From: Symbiodinium kawagutii
Lineage: Eukaryota; Sar; Dinophyceae; Suessiales; Symbiodiniaceae
Length of the DNA stretch: 64,000 bases
Direction: 5' to 3'
Assembly: GCA_009767595.1 (NCBI GenBank)
Contig: VSDK01001470.1
Span: 26,364 to 90,363 of the forward strand
Positions 44,880 to 56,809 of the stretch are shown in pieces; the first letter of the stretch is position 1; every line of letters begins with the position of its first letter. The position numbers were made by a program, and so were the translations under genes. The notes under the pieces are model-generated. The model made no database searches. It was not told where the DNA came from and saw only the letters and a program-made list of their open reading frames with translations.

Positions 44880-45560
44880 TCAATAACGCTTATTATTAGC
44901 CACTGGTTATTGGTTGTTCAAAATTAGCTTATTATTAAGATTAATGGCTGTTGATGACCTTTATATGGTGGTTAGTAATTTCGAATAATGGTTGATACAA
45001 ATGCTAATTCAATAGGTGTTGAATCAGAGGGGATAATCAACAGCAATAGGCGTGTATAATTAATGCTTGATGATTTTCAATCATGAGTGGTTGTGACAGG
45101 TCTTGCAATGATGGGTCATACTTGCAGAATTGTGTGTGTGTGCGTGTTTGTTTCTCGTTGGTAGCAGTTATGTAGTTCTTGCAAACACTAATAGTAAAAA
45201 CAAAACACATACAAATACACAATCGCCACAATGTGGGTCCAAATTGATCCGGTTGCTCCGGCAAAAAGAGTAGGGACATCACCGATTTCATGGGGATCAC
45301 ATCATCAACGATCACCTTTGTCATAATGTTGTCTGGTTGATACCCTGATCTTTGCTAGGGTCCGTTCATCATTGCACCATCAGTAGTTGGTTCTGTCGGT
45401 GCATTTTTGATATCCTATTCTATCAATCGAGTACATGTTGGCTGGTTAAATCACTGCATTTGATTTAAGTCACTACAAATAAGCATCAAAGCAACATAGA
45501 CCAGCAATCAATTCTTCTGATGCTTTGTCGACCACAAAAAAACATGGCAGCATGCAAGTA
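44880..45560. other. no gene seen
   Basis: AT-rich. Confidence 0.55.
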
Positions 45561-45563
45561 ATT

Positions 45564-45664
45564 GGTTGGTGGTTTCAAACCCTATGAAAAATATGCTTGT
45601 CAACCAACCCTTTGTTAATAATTACAATGGAAACATATGGAAAAAATGTTTGAAACCACCAGCC
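45564..45664. mobile_element. family C element, best copy
   Basis: GGTTGGTGGTTTCAAACCC to ATGTTTGAAACCACCAGCC with CTTGTCAACCAACC inside. Inverted ends near-perfect; no target duplication. Confidence 0.85.
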
Positions 45665-45707
45665 AGGTAATCTCCTTACGTCAGTGGTTGAACCCTGAGA
45701 CAAACAC

Positions 45708-45804
45708 CTCTGGAGCTAGCAGAGCGGGGCAGCGGGCTGGGCCGTGCGCACCGTTGTTAAGAAATGCTTCAGGCACCGGTGCTGCCAACGGGGCGATAAA
45801 AGAC
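45708..45804 (-). CDS. candidate exon, unknown protein
   Basis: TGTGCCAG acceptor, 32 codons (SFIAPLAAPVPEAFLNNGAH then GPARCPALLAPE), GT donor (CCAGAG|GTGTTT), phase 2 in, 0 out. A plus-strand frame is also open. The family C copy starts 43 bp past the donor. Confidence 0.45.
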
Positions 45805-46464
45805 CTGGCACAGGGATGGCTTCGCAGAAAAGTGCACGTAGCCACCAACACTCAATTGGGTGAATCATTGTAAACAAGCCTATGTCCAGCTTGGACATGT
45901 CGGCAACCCCATGAGATCCACAGGATTGTAAGCAGCCCTGCAAGCGCAGCCGCTATGGATGCTAGCTAGAATAGTAGCTATGCGCAGCCTGGACAGCGTC
46001 ATGCCTTTTTGCGGAACTGGTAGCTGTTTTGCCAGCGACGACCGAAGTTGTGGATCAATTGACACTTAGAAAGGTAAGAGTGGAGGTTGTTATAACCAGT
46101 TGTTCACGAAACCAACAATGATGGCAGTGGGCCCAGCTTTTGTTAGGGCTTTCTCACTGAGCAAACATCGTGAAACATCATTCACAATACTGTACCTCAA
46201 GCGTATTCAATGTCAGGAACCACCACTAACGATGACCATCAGTATGCATCACTTGTCAGTATCATCGTTAACCACTGTCAACTATGATTCATACTAGCCA
46301 TCTTTGATCACCAAATAGCAATGAATTGATCATGACTTAACCCTCATTTAAGCATAAGTTCAATCATTGAACCGATCAATCATTATTGTATTCACCATCA
46401 CCAGCCATCCTCAACAAGTGATCCAACAAACCGCCCGTCTCCCCCCATTCCCGCCGCCGGCTAC

Positions 46465-46523
46465 CTGAGCTGTACCACAGCACAGGGCATGCCAGCAGGA
46501 AAGAGCCATGAAACAACGTCGCC
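46465..46523 (-). CDS. candidate short exon
   Basis: TCCTGAG acceptor, 19 codons ATLFHGSFLLACPVLWYSS, GT donor (CTCAG|GTAGCC), phase 2 in, 1 out. Confidence 0.35.
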
Positions 46524-46529
46524 CTCAGG

Positions 46530-47580
46530 ATATGGAGGTTGAGCGAATCACAGGGTCATGTGGGCGGCCTTGTTGCCAATGTTTAGTTAATGATTGTTAA
46601 AATGGTTTGTTAATGGTGGTTAACAATGATGCAATTGTTTAGCTAATCACTAGTTAAAATTGGGTTGATGGTTAAATGTTAGTGGTCATAAACACCAATA
46701 GGTGGCAAGAATCCCACATTGTACTGTTGTTGGTCTACTCATCATTGATTAAACCAGATGTACAGTGAGCTGTTTCATTGATCATGAAGTTGGTCAACCA
46801 ACCTAGCTGCTGTTTCACTTTAGTTATGGAGTTTGTTTGCAATCAACCTAGCATCAAGGTCGCATGTATCAGCTCTTGTTATCAATATTATCATGTCGTT
46901 TGTGAAGAATTTGTTGACATATGCGAAAGTACTGTGATCTACACTGGTCAACACATGCCTTTGTAAAGCTTTAGCAGCTACTGATGTAAAGCACCAACGG
47001 GTGCTGTCTTTCTGGGGATACAAAGACCGGTGCCGTTGTTGTTTTTTGTTTTTTTGACGGGGGAATGGGCATTTTCAAGCTAAAAAAGCAAATCGCTTGT
47101 TGGGTATGCATGTGCACAGAAACTTATACACTCAGTGACTGGTTGGTTGAAACCCAACGTGCAGCATAAAGTTCTTGACTTATTCTATCTCAATATGGTT
47201 TCTGTTGATGAAATGTTTGCTTGTTCTAAAATGCAGACTGAGCTTCTACTCGAATCCAACGATGTTCAAACAAAAATGATGGTGCACTTCAAGTAGGCTT
47301 GTAAGTCACAATTTATCGACAAGTTCCATCCAAATGAAATATATACTTATTCGGGGTGGCTGGGAAAGCTCCTCTTCATTTCTTAGGATTTCTATCAAGC
47401 CTGTGCCACTCTCAACTGGCATGTCTGATTGCTCTTGGGTACAGCCCAACCACTTTCTTTCCCATGACAAACACCGACCCCATTTCATAGAAAAGAGTCA
47501 CTTGGGTTCCTTTGGTGCTAGGAAACATTATCCTGATACAACATGATACAACAACTCATCAAATTGTTTTACTCACCCCT
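46530..47580. other. no gene seen
   Basis: AT-rich; no islands. Confidence 0.55.
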
Positions 47581-47660
47581 GGTTGGTGGTTTCAACCCCA
47601 AAAATGATAGTAGTCGACCAACCATTTGTGAATATTTCCTCTAGGAAAACCCAAATGTGA
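47581..47660. mobile_element. family C fragment
   Basis: GGTTGGTGGTTTCAACCCC with TAGTCGACCAACCATTTGTG; the right end is lost. Confidence 0.65.
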
Positions 47661-47709
47661 ATCAAATCACCGACCAGACCCTTTCGCTGTATCATCCCAA
47701 CCTATATAT

Positions 47710-47808
47710 GGGGGTTTCTCAAAATAGGAAGCCCCAAAAATGGCTGGTTTATTACTATAAATGGCTAATAGTGGATGATTTGGAGGTCCCCTATTATGAG
47801 AAACCCCC
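47710..47808. mobile_element. family B element
   Basis: GGGGGTTTCTCAAAATAGG to CCCTATTATGAGAAACCCCC; ATAT on both sides (47706-47709, 47809-47812). Confidence 0.9.
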
Positions 47809-47829
47809 ATATCGACATCCAAGTGTCCA

Positions 47830-47965
47830 CATCATTCGCTTCATGGCATTTCGACGGCGGTGGAAAGCATCCAAAAGCCTCGCAGGTCGGAAGGTGGGGG
47901 GTGACAAGCCGAGCGTAACGACGAAGGAGCATACCAGTCACTGGTCACTGGGTAGCCCTGGGGGT
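47830..47965. other. GC-rich island between two family B copies
   Basis: About 160 bp of GC-richer DNA exactly between two family B insertions. The plus strand reads FMAFRRRWKASKSLAGRKVG; the minus strand reads VTSDWYAPSSLRSACHPPPS. No decisive splice sites; a possible exon. Confidence 0.35.
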
Positions 47966-47969
47966 TGAT

Positions 47970-48071
47970 GGGTGTTTCTCAAGCCATTGGGGACCCAAAA
48001 AATGGTTGATTTAGTATTAACGATGATTTATATGGGATGATTTGGGGGTACCCCTATTTTGAGAAACACCC
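47970..48071. mobile_element. family B element
   Basis: GGGTGTTTCTCAAGCCATTGGGG to CCCTATTTTGAGAAACACCC; TGAT on both sides (47966-47969, 48072-48075). Confidence 0.92.
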
Positions 48072-48723
48072 TGATGGGAAAATTGACCTGGGACACCAGA
48101 CACCCTTGTTTTTTCACCACCGAGCTCCTAGGGGTGGAAACAGTTTCCTGGAGATTTTCCCATCATTTCTCCCAACCAGTGATCAAGAATGGATGGTAAC
48201 TATACAGAAAAAAATATCAAACAATAGATGATATGCTATATCAAGAATAGACGATCAAGAGGAACAATGGCTGATTCAATACAGCAAATATTAACATATA
48301 TATTGAGCAACCGAGCAATGGTAATTTCTATGAAACACGCCACGGCTGCATAATTGAAAGGCTCATAAGCAAATATCCAAGGCCCAAAACCGGCCATGGA
48401 AGACTTTGGAACAGAATCACACCTTGGGTGGGTTGGTTGGCTGCCAAGATTGGTGGTTTGCTGTTTCTTTGCTTGCTTTGTTGAACACTTGGGTTGGTTA
48501 TATTATATATGAAAATTGATCCATTTCGAAAAGATTCGAAAAGTATCATCCATTTCATAGTGGTTTACAAATGGTTATACTCCGCGGTGAAGTAGTGGTC
48601 AATTGGTATTTTGCTGGTGATTCCCCATCAACGAGCTCGGTTTTCTTACACCAAACTCTTCCACCGCGGCCTCTTGACCGCAAGACCCACAAGGTAAAGA
48701 GCCACAGGTCCAGCCACCAGTAC

Positions 48724-48804
48724 CTGGCAGCAGAAACGCCAAGGGCTTTGCTTCTGTCCACGAGGAACTGTGACCATGGATGCCCACACTGACCTTCTGG
48801 CCAC
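48724..48804 (-). CDS. candidate exon, unknown protein
   Basis: GCTACAG acceptor, 26 codons (GQKVSVGIHGHSSSWTEAKP then LAFLLP), GT donor (GCCAG|GTACTGG), phase 1 to 1. Agrees in phase with the exon at 49041-49131. Confidence 0.5.
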
Positions 48805-48948
48805 CTGTAGCTACCAGAACCGTAGTCAAATCCAATGCGTTGTCAAAAACACATGGTGCCAAGTGTGTCAAGATGTCATGACTCAACAATGATCAATGGC
48901 AACAAAAACGGTGACCTGCAAGAATTGCAATCATCAGAGACAACAAAC

Positions 48949-49036
48949 CAATAAACAAACAAACAAACAAACAAACAAACAAACAAACAAACAAACAAAC
49001 CAACCAACCAACCAACCAACCAACCAACAAACAAAC
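48949..49036. repeat. ACAA then ACCA tetranucleotide array
   Basis: About 13 ACAA units followed by about seven ACCA units, ending 5 bp from the proposed donor of exon 49041-49131. Confidence 0.95.
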
Positions 49037-49040
49037 ACAC

Positions 49041-49131
49041 CCAGGCTCCCAGCAGAGAAAGGCGTTCGCTGGCGCACCACTTTGGTCCTGGGACTTAAGA
49101 CTTGCCAAACAGAGCGGCTCTTCCTGCGATG
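49041..49131 (-). CDS. candidate exon, unknown protein
   Basis: CGCGAAG acceptor, 30 codons (HRRKSRSVWQVLSPRTKVVR then QRTPFSAGSL), GT donor (CTGG|GTGTGT), phase 0 in and 1 out. It joins 48804 as FSAGSL-G-GQKVSVG. Confidence 0.45.
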
Positions 49132-49149
49132 CTTCGCGGGCCAATGCAC

Positions 49150-50882
49150 AAGTGGTTTGTGATGGAAAATTTGGTGGTTACAACAGGCAACTTGAGTAAG
49201 ACAAATCTATTGTACACTGGTTGTAACATAAATGATGTATGTAGGGTTATCTATGATTATCTACACACGGCATGAATTGGAAGCGGTTGTTGGGCATCGC
49301 TGCAGTGGAATGCAATGAACAATCATATGGTTCGGCCTGAAAACGCAGATTGTACAAATCTACATGGGGTTTAACAATTAAAATCCCAACTTACACGGAG
49401 GGAAACATGAGACATCTATGTCTTCTCTGGCTAGTGCTATCATGTATTCTTCACATTTGCTCATGCTTAATGCTTTACCATCAGCAGGTAGGCGCGAACT
49501 CTTCACAGAATCACGTCCTAGCAAAGCAGTTAGTTTCTATCTGCAGTTTTGCCAGACTCTCAACGACTTTGAACACTTGCAATTGAGAACCTACAGTATG
49601 CAGGTTTACGTCCTTCTGCCTGAGGTTTAAAGCTGAACCCGTGAAAGTGCCAATGGATCTGTGTGCCGAGCACATGCATGAAAACATATTTGTACATTCA
49701 CCAGATTATTCAGCTGCAACATGTTGTAACTCAAAACTCACAGTTGCAGTGGAATGATTGCCATGGTGTTGCTGCGCGCACCTCCAAATGTCAGTGACGA
49801 ATGGCAGGAAGACCACTATCCAGGCCTCCACAAAGCTGGGGACGTTGATCTTTAGGAACTAGGTCTGGGAATATGCCTGGGCCTTTGCATTGATTTGATG
49901 GCCAGGACTCAGTAACAGTGCTTGATTGGGCTATGAAGGGGTAAAATGTTACAACCACTACCACAACCAACAGCAACAAAACACAATGGTATATCATTCA
50001 TAGTGGATTAAAGGGTACTGGTAAGTCGCGGATGAAAGGGGGACATCGCCCTTGTACCAGCAGCTGGTCTTCCAGGTTTTCATGGCCATGGGTCAACACC
50101 AATCCCGGTGAACATCAAAGCCCCACAGAAGGATACCCCGATGATTGCGGGTTTGGCAGGTTGCTGGTACTCATTCATCCTGATCTAACCCCCATGGGAT
50201 CTGACCCCCACATCAAGTTGACTGATCATATTTGCCTTTCGGAGTTCCCCTTGTGATTGGTGAGTGCTGTCCCGTGGTCAGGTCCGACACTGCCAGCCCC
50301 TCATCCGGCGCCTCAACTGCCACCGCGGATTTCTGCACGACCTCTCGTGTTGCCTGAGGCCAGTGGCTGGTGACATGATCGATTAAGCACTGCTGGTTAT
50401 CTTACCGGCGAACTCTGTGATGTTTACCCTCTGCTAACCTGGAAATCGATTGGCACCATGTTTTATGGAGAAACCCCGGGAGACCATCCATAAGTGATGC
50501 TTCTCAAACAAATCCCAGGCCATTGGTAGCGGCTTGGTTGAAACTGCGTGGGCTTTGGTGGTTGATCCAACTTTTCAAAGTTCCAAGGGCTCGAAAAGCA
50601 ACAGCATCTATTAATGTTGAAGCAATGATGGAAACCCCCGAGAGTCAAATAAGAAATACATCTTCTGGAAGCCGAAAACCATATCAAATCTTATTGGTCA
50701 GCACATGAAACATATGGACAACTACCCTCTGGTAAACTAACATGGCAATGGAAAATCCACTAGAAATGGATGATTTCTCAGGGTTTCACGAACAAAAATA
50801 TGGTGAAAATCCAGCTAGCCAGGTTAGTGACTACCGGAGGGTAAGTGAGTTCACCAAGGGGTATGATTGCTGACTGCTGAAC
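49150..50882. other. no supported gene
   Basis: GC-richer patches near 50040-50230 and 50280-50330 were examined, but no exon has both edges. About 50500-50520 has a weak family B-like start. Confidence 0.4.
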
Positions 50883-51024
50883 CATCCCCAGGACCCAGTG
50901 CCTGCATGGCAGCGAGGCTGCGAAGATGAGTCTTCTCCAACACATCCCCAGGCCCCAGTGCCTGCATGGCAGCGAGGCTGCGAAGATGAGTCTTCTCCAA
51001 CACAACGCTGCCTTGGGTCAGCAC
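50883..51024 (-). CDS. exon with exact 60-bp internal tandem duplication
   Basis: GGCAG acceptor, 47 codons, GT donor (GGGATG|GTTCAG), phase 0 in and 1 out. VLTQGSV is followed by two copies of VLEKTHLRSLAAMQALGPGD. The DNA copies (50881-50940 and 50941-51000) differ at only three of 60 positions. Amphipathic and repeat-like; family not recognised. Confidence 0.6.
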
Positions 51025-51049
51025 CTGCCAGCTGAATCAATCAGTCATC

Positions 51050-53034
51050 CACTGTTAACCATTCAATATCATACACATGGATCAGTTCAATGAATGGTTC
51101 AGAGTGGTTATCATTTGGTACTTCTTATTGTGTTTTTTTCTATCATTCATTACTTGTTTGTTTTTTAATTGAAGAGGTAGTTGCTGAGTTTATTGGCATT
51201 GGTAGTTATCACTCTTTAATAAGCAACGTTATAACATTATCAATAAATGTCATACCTAAAAAATGATATGTATTGTTATCATTGTTTCCCATCATTACAA
51301 ATAATTAATGATCGTTGTGCCAACTGTCACTAACTGCTGATAATTTCCAGCAATAGTAAGACTTGATTAATGTTGAAAAAACTAAATAACAATGAATAAT
51401 CATTAATTATCATTGTCGATGTTAACACCGACAATTCTCAACAACTACGGATAGCAAATCTCAGTCATCAGCTAGCTATATCAATCACCATGTGGTCTTC
51501 ATGAACAATCTATTAATATCAGTGTTTTTTTTAACCATGAGCCACAATATGACCATTGATGATCAATTACCAACGGTCAATACCATTGCTCAAACATACT
51601 TGTGCGACCCCAATGGCCAATAAGCAATGGTCAACACTTTTGGTTGATAGCCAACAATAGACTATGCAGGGGAATGCAATACCAACTGTCGCTGTTGCAG
51701 TATAATCAAAAAGCTTGACAAAAGCAAAAGCCTTGAGATGTCTCTCATGGTCATCCTCACTTCATTATGAAACATCAAAGAAAGATAGACCATCATCAAC
51801 CATTACCAGATCTATCATGACTTTGTTGTTTCAAGCCTTGCAACCACTGATGCTGATTTATGTTTAGTAAAACCATTGTATATAGCATTGAACTCATCAA
51901 CAATCAAGCAACTTCAACACGGATATGACATCGACATTATATGATACTTAGCTACATCACTACTCTTGCAGAAACCACGATTAAGTGCTATCAACAAACA
52001 TTGACCAGTTGTTGGTCGATGGACTGTTGACTGCTACTAACCAGTGAATGATATACAAACTGTTAGGGGTTCGATAGCAGTCATCATCAACAGTTTCTTG
52101 TTTTCATATCAACAGTTCATATCAGTGAATCTATGGGCGTTGATCTAAATCAAGGTTCCTGGAATATGTACAATCGCTGATCAACCGCAAACCAACCGCG
52201 ATACCAAAGGTGACAATCGCGGAAGGGTTTTCCTTTAGGAAGAAGTGGGCAAGAGACATGGCATGGACTAGTGACTGAATTAAGGGGTTCGTCAGTCGCC
52301 TCACAAATGCGAACCAATCCTCGATCAATCGCGGATTTTCCGATCGAATCCCAACTACTATGTCTACAAACCACAGTAGATGACTGCATCAATCGCAAAA
52401 CAATCGCTGATCAATCGCGACGCAACGTTTTGCAATTGCGGATGTCAAGATGTATATGCCCATCCATAATTCTTAGATCCCTATTTGCGATCGGCTCCCA
52501 TATACTTACAAGTGCAATAAACGTTTGCTTTAATAGGTGATATTACCAGTTGATCAGGTCGGTTTAACCACTCTGAACCCGTCTTAAATCATTCTGAACC
52601 CGCACGATTGTGATTGATCACCCTTTATCGTTATTGCTGTATCACCAGGTATGAAGACCTCAATGCTAATTGTCAAAAGCTACAGTGGTCAACAAACCAT
52701 CGGTTGTCATTATAACAATTTCAATCTTTATCACCGGTTGATCTGGTGGTTATGAGTTAAAGTGGTCATTGATCAACTCCATTCACTATGAATCCCTCTT
52801 CAGCCATTGATTTTCAACCAACAACAGCTTATAACCATTGGTTGTAACCAACAATAGTTCATAAACCATAGTTGTAGAGCCATTAAATATCAACATATAG
52901 CATAACTATATGGCCTTTTGTTGAATGTTTTAAAGCCATTAAATAGTTGCAAAGCCAATAAGTATATCACACATAACTCATTATGACTCCATTTTCCTAT
53001 TGAACTTCACCCAACGGATCAACTCTCGACCAAC
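51050..53034. other. no gene; AT-rich with CAATCGCGG motif cluster
   Basis: Mostly AT-rich. 52165-52430 contains at least eight words like GATCAATCGCGG, CAACCGCGA and ACAATCGCTG, otherwise rare in this window. Confidence 0.6.
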
Positions 53035-53136
53035 GAACTCCCATGTCGCGAAAGCGCGCAGCGCAGCACGCAGACCGACCTGGAGTCCCAACCAGCCGGA
53101 CCACAAGGAAACCAAGGCCACGGACATGCGCGGCCT
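53035..53136 (-). CDS. candidate exon, hydrophobic
   Basis: GTCGAGAG acceptor, 34 codons (RPRMSVALVSLWSGWLGLQV then GLRAALRAFATWEF), GT donor (GTTC|GTTGGT), phase 0 to 0. Three minus frames and one plus frame are open, so the frame is tentative. Confidence 0.35.
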
Positions 53137-53149
53137 CTCTCGACCAAGG

Positions 53150-53375
53150 TGTGAAAATCATGGGGACTTGCTGGGGATTTGATGGGGACTTCGAATGGAA
53201 ATGCTAGGAAATCATAGGGATTTGGCAGGGAAATCATGGGGATTTCTGCAGGAAATCAAAGGGGTTTCATGCTATTTCTATGGAAATCAAGGGGAAGTCC
53301 AATGAAAATGATTGGAAATTGAAGGTATTTCCAATGGACATGATAGGGATTTCTGATGGAAATGATTGGGACATT
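53150..53375. repeat. GGAAATCATGGGGATTTC degenerate array
   Basis: About twelve 14-24 bp units combining GGGGATTT and GGAAATCATGG. It sits next to the exon candidate at 53035-53136, like the array at 4070-4200. Confidence 0.8.
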
Positions 53376-53951
53376 TACTGTAGCATGAACAAAAGGAAAC
53401 TGTAGGGAATGATTCAGTTTTTTGAATATTGAATGTTGTTTGCTAAGCAATTTGGAATTGAAGAGAATGATAGATCAATATCAAATGAATTGTTCCTGTT
53501 TCCAAAGTCCTTGAGGACGCAATGGTGCACTGTGGATACAAAAGACTACATCAACATCTAACAACCACATTTGTGTGGGTCGATAAAAAGTTTCAGCATC
53601 TTTAGTTGCTTAAGGAACCGTTGTTCATCAAAATTATACCTCTGAAAATGTGCTGATTTTGTTTTGTGAAGTGATCGGGTAACAAATAATCACAAGCCAC
53701 AACATTTCCAAGAATATACATGCCCAATGCCCACGCCATTATCTGTTTTGCTTCCGATACATTCACTGCAATTGTTCTCAACTTGATGTTGAAAATGATT
53801 TGGTCGTCGAGAGAAGTATTGAATGTAAAACTCACTTTGATTTCATGTGGCACCAATGATTCACCACTGTTCATCAACTCAACATGAGTTGAATCATGCT
53901 GAATTCATGGGATGGCTGGCCATGATGCTGCGCTACCACAGCCGGCCTCAC

Positions 53952-54013
53952 CCGCAACTCGCCTCCGTAGCACAAGCCTTAGGAGGTACACAGGGCCTGA
54001 AGCCACCACGATC
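53952..54013 (-). CDS. candidate exon, hydrophobic/basic
   Basis: GGCCAAG acceptor, 20 codons IVVASGPVYLLRLVLRRRVA, GT donor (GCGG|GTGAGG), phase 2 in, 1 out. Plus-strand frames are open but lack splice sites. Confidence 0.45.
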
Positions 54014-54093
54014 CTTGGCCAGCAACGGGGTGATCATTGACGGAATTTCCTTAGTTTGATGATACTCTAAACACCAACCGCGAATGAAATAAG

Positions 54094-54424
54094 ATTGGAT
54101 GGATGGATGGACGAATGGATGGATGGGTGGGTGGGTGGGTGGGTGGCTGGCTGGATGGCTGGATGGATGGATGGATGGGTGGATGGATGGATGNNNNNNN
54201 NNNNNNNNNNNNNNNNNNNNNNNNNNNNNNNNNNNNNNNNNNNNNNNNNNNNNNNNNNNNNNNNNNNNNNNNNNNNNNNNNNNNNNNNNNNNNNNNNNNN
54301 NNNNNNNNNNNNNNNNNNNNNNNNNNNNNNNNNNNNNGGTGGATGGATGGATGGATGGATGGATGGATGGATGGATGGATGGATGGATGGATGGATGGAT
54401 GGATGGATGGATGGATGGATGGAT
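54094..54424. repeat. GGAT microsatellite with assembly gap
   Basis: GGAT/GGGT/GGCT units on both sides of 144 N (54194-54337). The gap almost certainly marks an unresolved longer array. Confidence 0.95.
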
Positions 54425-54429
54425 CCCGT

Positions 54430-55272
54430 CGAGCATGGCTATACATCATCAGCTAAATAAAACGCACAACCATATCAACCTACTGCATCAGGTGTGATAT
54501 CGCCGTACAGCATCAAGCTTGCCTCTGTTCCACCGACTATCATATCTACGTACTAATGTCCAGTATGCATGAGAAACTACTTGGTGAAATCTAGAGACAT
54601 TATCTAAGTATATTCTACACCAGTAATGCTTGAGTGCCATGACAACTGCAGGTGAAATCTGATAGTCCAATCCACTTGGCTTCCGGACCATGCGATTGCT
54701 TCTGGCCAGTCCTCTGGAATTGGGTTGTTCACAGCTGGCTGGGGAGATATGCACGGTGTTCATGTGAGGATTATGACCACTCTCAACGCAATATAGTGTA
54801 TGCATTCTGGCATCTGTATCTCTTTTGAAAATACAAATAGGTCATATCCACGCAAACAAAGACACAGTTACAGGCAAAACACAATCGAAGATGTCACACA
54901 TGTAAGTGAAAAAAATATTTACATATATTTACATAACATGTATATTTCAACAAAGAACACGCGATGAAACATATCATATCTGTTTGCATTTCCATATCTA
55001 CCTGCAGGTGCTTAGCAACCACTGCAAATTGTTGCTCAGAAAACAAACTGTTGGAACACCGTGACTTTCACTGATTCAATCAGGGTGCTGGCGGCACAAA
55101 AACACCCCTGCATTGCAAAGCAATCGTACTCAAATGATGTCAAGTGCAACCATTAGCAGTTCCCCTTGTCCTCGCACCAAGCCTAGGAACAAGGGAACCA
55201 CACCAACCCTGGAAAATTTCCCCAACCATCAGGGAACACCAACCAACGCCCCGCCCACCCTGGGCGGCCCAC
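54430..55272. other. no gene seen
   Basis: AT-rich. Confidence 0.5.
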
Positions 55273-55453
55273 CGAGCTGGTCCTCCTCCAGCCATTGCGC
55301 CAGCTGCGCACTACTGGCGGCCAGGTCGCCCACCTGTTTTAGCACCACCACCGCCTGTTGCCCAACGCTTCCTCGCAGTTCCCCCAGGGACACCCACAGC
55401 TGCTTGGCCGCCATGGCGCCATGGCGACAGCGCCAGCGAAAAACGTGGGGTTT
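55273..55453 (-). CDS. candidate exon, long helix or coiled coil
   Basis: GCACTCAG acceptor, 60 codons, GT donor (GCTCG|GTGGGC), phase 0 in, 1 out. After KPHVFRWRCRHGA comes MAAKQLWVSLGELRGSVGQQ then AVVVLKQVGDLAASSAQLAQ, an uninterrupted amphipathic helix. The ATG at MAAK could be a real start if the upstream part is not exonic. Family not recognised. Confidence 0.55.
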
Positions 55454-55459
55454 CTGAGT

Positions 55460-56590
55460 GCAGCTGAAGATTTGGGGATGCAGTGCATGGCATTTAAGAG
55501 TTGTGGATTTGGGGGTTCAGCAGCTGATTTCTTTGATTTCCAGTTCAACAGAGTATAGATTTTACATTTGACCGTACAAAGGTTGACTTTACCTTGCGTG
55601 GCCTCCCATCACGAGTACACGTCAAGATAAAGGGATACAGCAAGTTGACGGTCATGTGAACCGAAATTCAGTGTTACTAATCAACCATTGGTAAGTCCTG
55701 TTATATTAGTCAACCATTGGATCATTGTTTACTATTCATTGCAGTAAAAGTGTCTCCGATTGTCAGTGTAGCAGTCAACAGCACAATTGCAGGGAAATCA
55801 TTTTGCAGCCACTCAACTCGCAGTGGTCTTGAACTTGTGTTGAAGTTAGATTTCAAATGGAGTATGGATGACCCTCCCTGCTTTAGACCCAAGTTTCAAA
55901 GCGTTAGGTTTGTTTAGACCCCTGAAAGTAACTAGTGAGGTCATCCGTACAGTTTAAGATCTTCAAAGCACAGAGTTCTTGGATTTCTTTGGCACCTCTA
56001 TGTGCATCAAGCTTGGGCCACCAGCAGAATCCGAGTCACCGGCAAACTAACCCGAGTGGCGGAGCGGCGACTAGTGTGAACCCAACCATTGATCTGGTTG
56101 GGTGGTTCAACGCCTCTGAAAAATGGTGGTCAAAGAAAATAAACATCCCACACATCGAGGGAAAAGCATGTCATCCCACATATTGAGGGAAAAGCATGTC
56201 TTTTGAAGAAGCAAACGGTTTAGGATGGTGAATGGGTCGACTATGTTTGACTCACACTATAGGCAAACAGAATACTGGGGGACACAAATTGTCAATCAAA
56301 CGCTTCGCAATGCATAGCAAGTTGTATTACGATGCATTGCATTAGACTGTGTTGAGTTGCATTACCTACAGGATACCAAACAAATTGGCGCATTCATAAA
56401 TCGTGTACCTGCTGCCAAATAGCAAATGTTAAGGTTTATCACTAAACTATGTTTCATGTTTCTGCCTAAGCCTTCGTAGTGGCAGTGATCCGCTGCTCGG
56501 AAAAGGCCGAAAGTAGTTTTGTCTTGGTAAACTGCTGCAGATCTTATGGTAGACTGCACAGAACCAGATCTGGGGCTCAACAAAAACATG
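55460..56590. other. no gene; possible family C relic
   Basis: 56096-56150 reads GGTTGGGTGGTTCAACGCC with AAAAATGGTGGTCAAAG, resembling a family C start. No exon. Confidence 0.45.
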
Positions 56591-56591
56591 T

Positions 56592-56713
56592 GGCTGTGGG
56601 TCCAAACCCCGTACCCCTGGTTCCCCACTATTAACCATTGATTTCCTTCAGTTTGTTGCTTATTATCCACCATGAGTCATTGGTTGGTGAACTGCTTGAC
56701 CCGGTCGCTCGCC
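56592..56713. mobile_element. family A element, long-arm subtype
   Basis: GGCTGTGGGTCCAAACCCC to GCTTGACCCGGTCGCTCGCC; ATGT on both sides (56588-56591, 56714-56717). It starts about 20 bp past the donor of exon 56734-56798. Confidence 0.9.
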
Positions 56714-56733
56714 ATGTGGCGCGATTCGCTTAC

Positions 56734-56798
56734 CAAGGAAGCCCAGGAGGTGCCTGGTGACATGACCCAGCACCGAGCTGCGCAGCTTGGCGCCTTTT
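56734..56798 (-). CDS. candidate exon
   Basis: GCCTGAG acceptor, 21 codons (KGAKLRSSVLGHVTRHLLGF then L), strong GT donor (CTTG|GTAAGC), phase 2 in, 1 out. A plus-strand frame is open as well. Confidence 0.4.
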
Positions 56799-56809
56799 CT
56801 CAGGCAACG

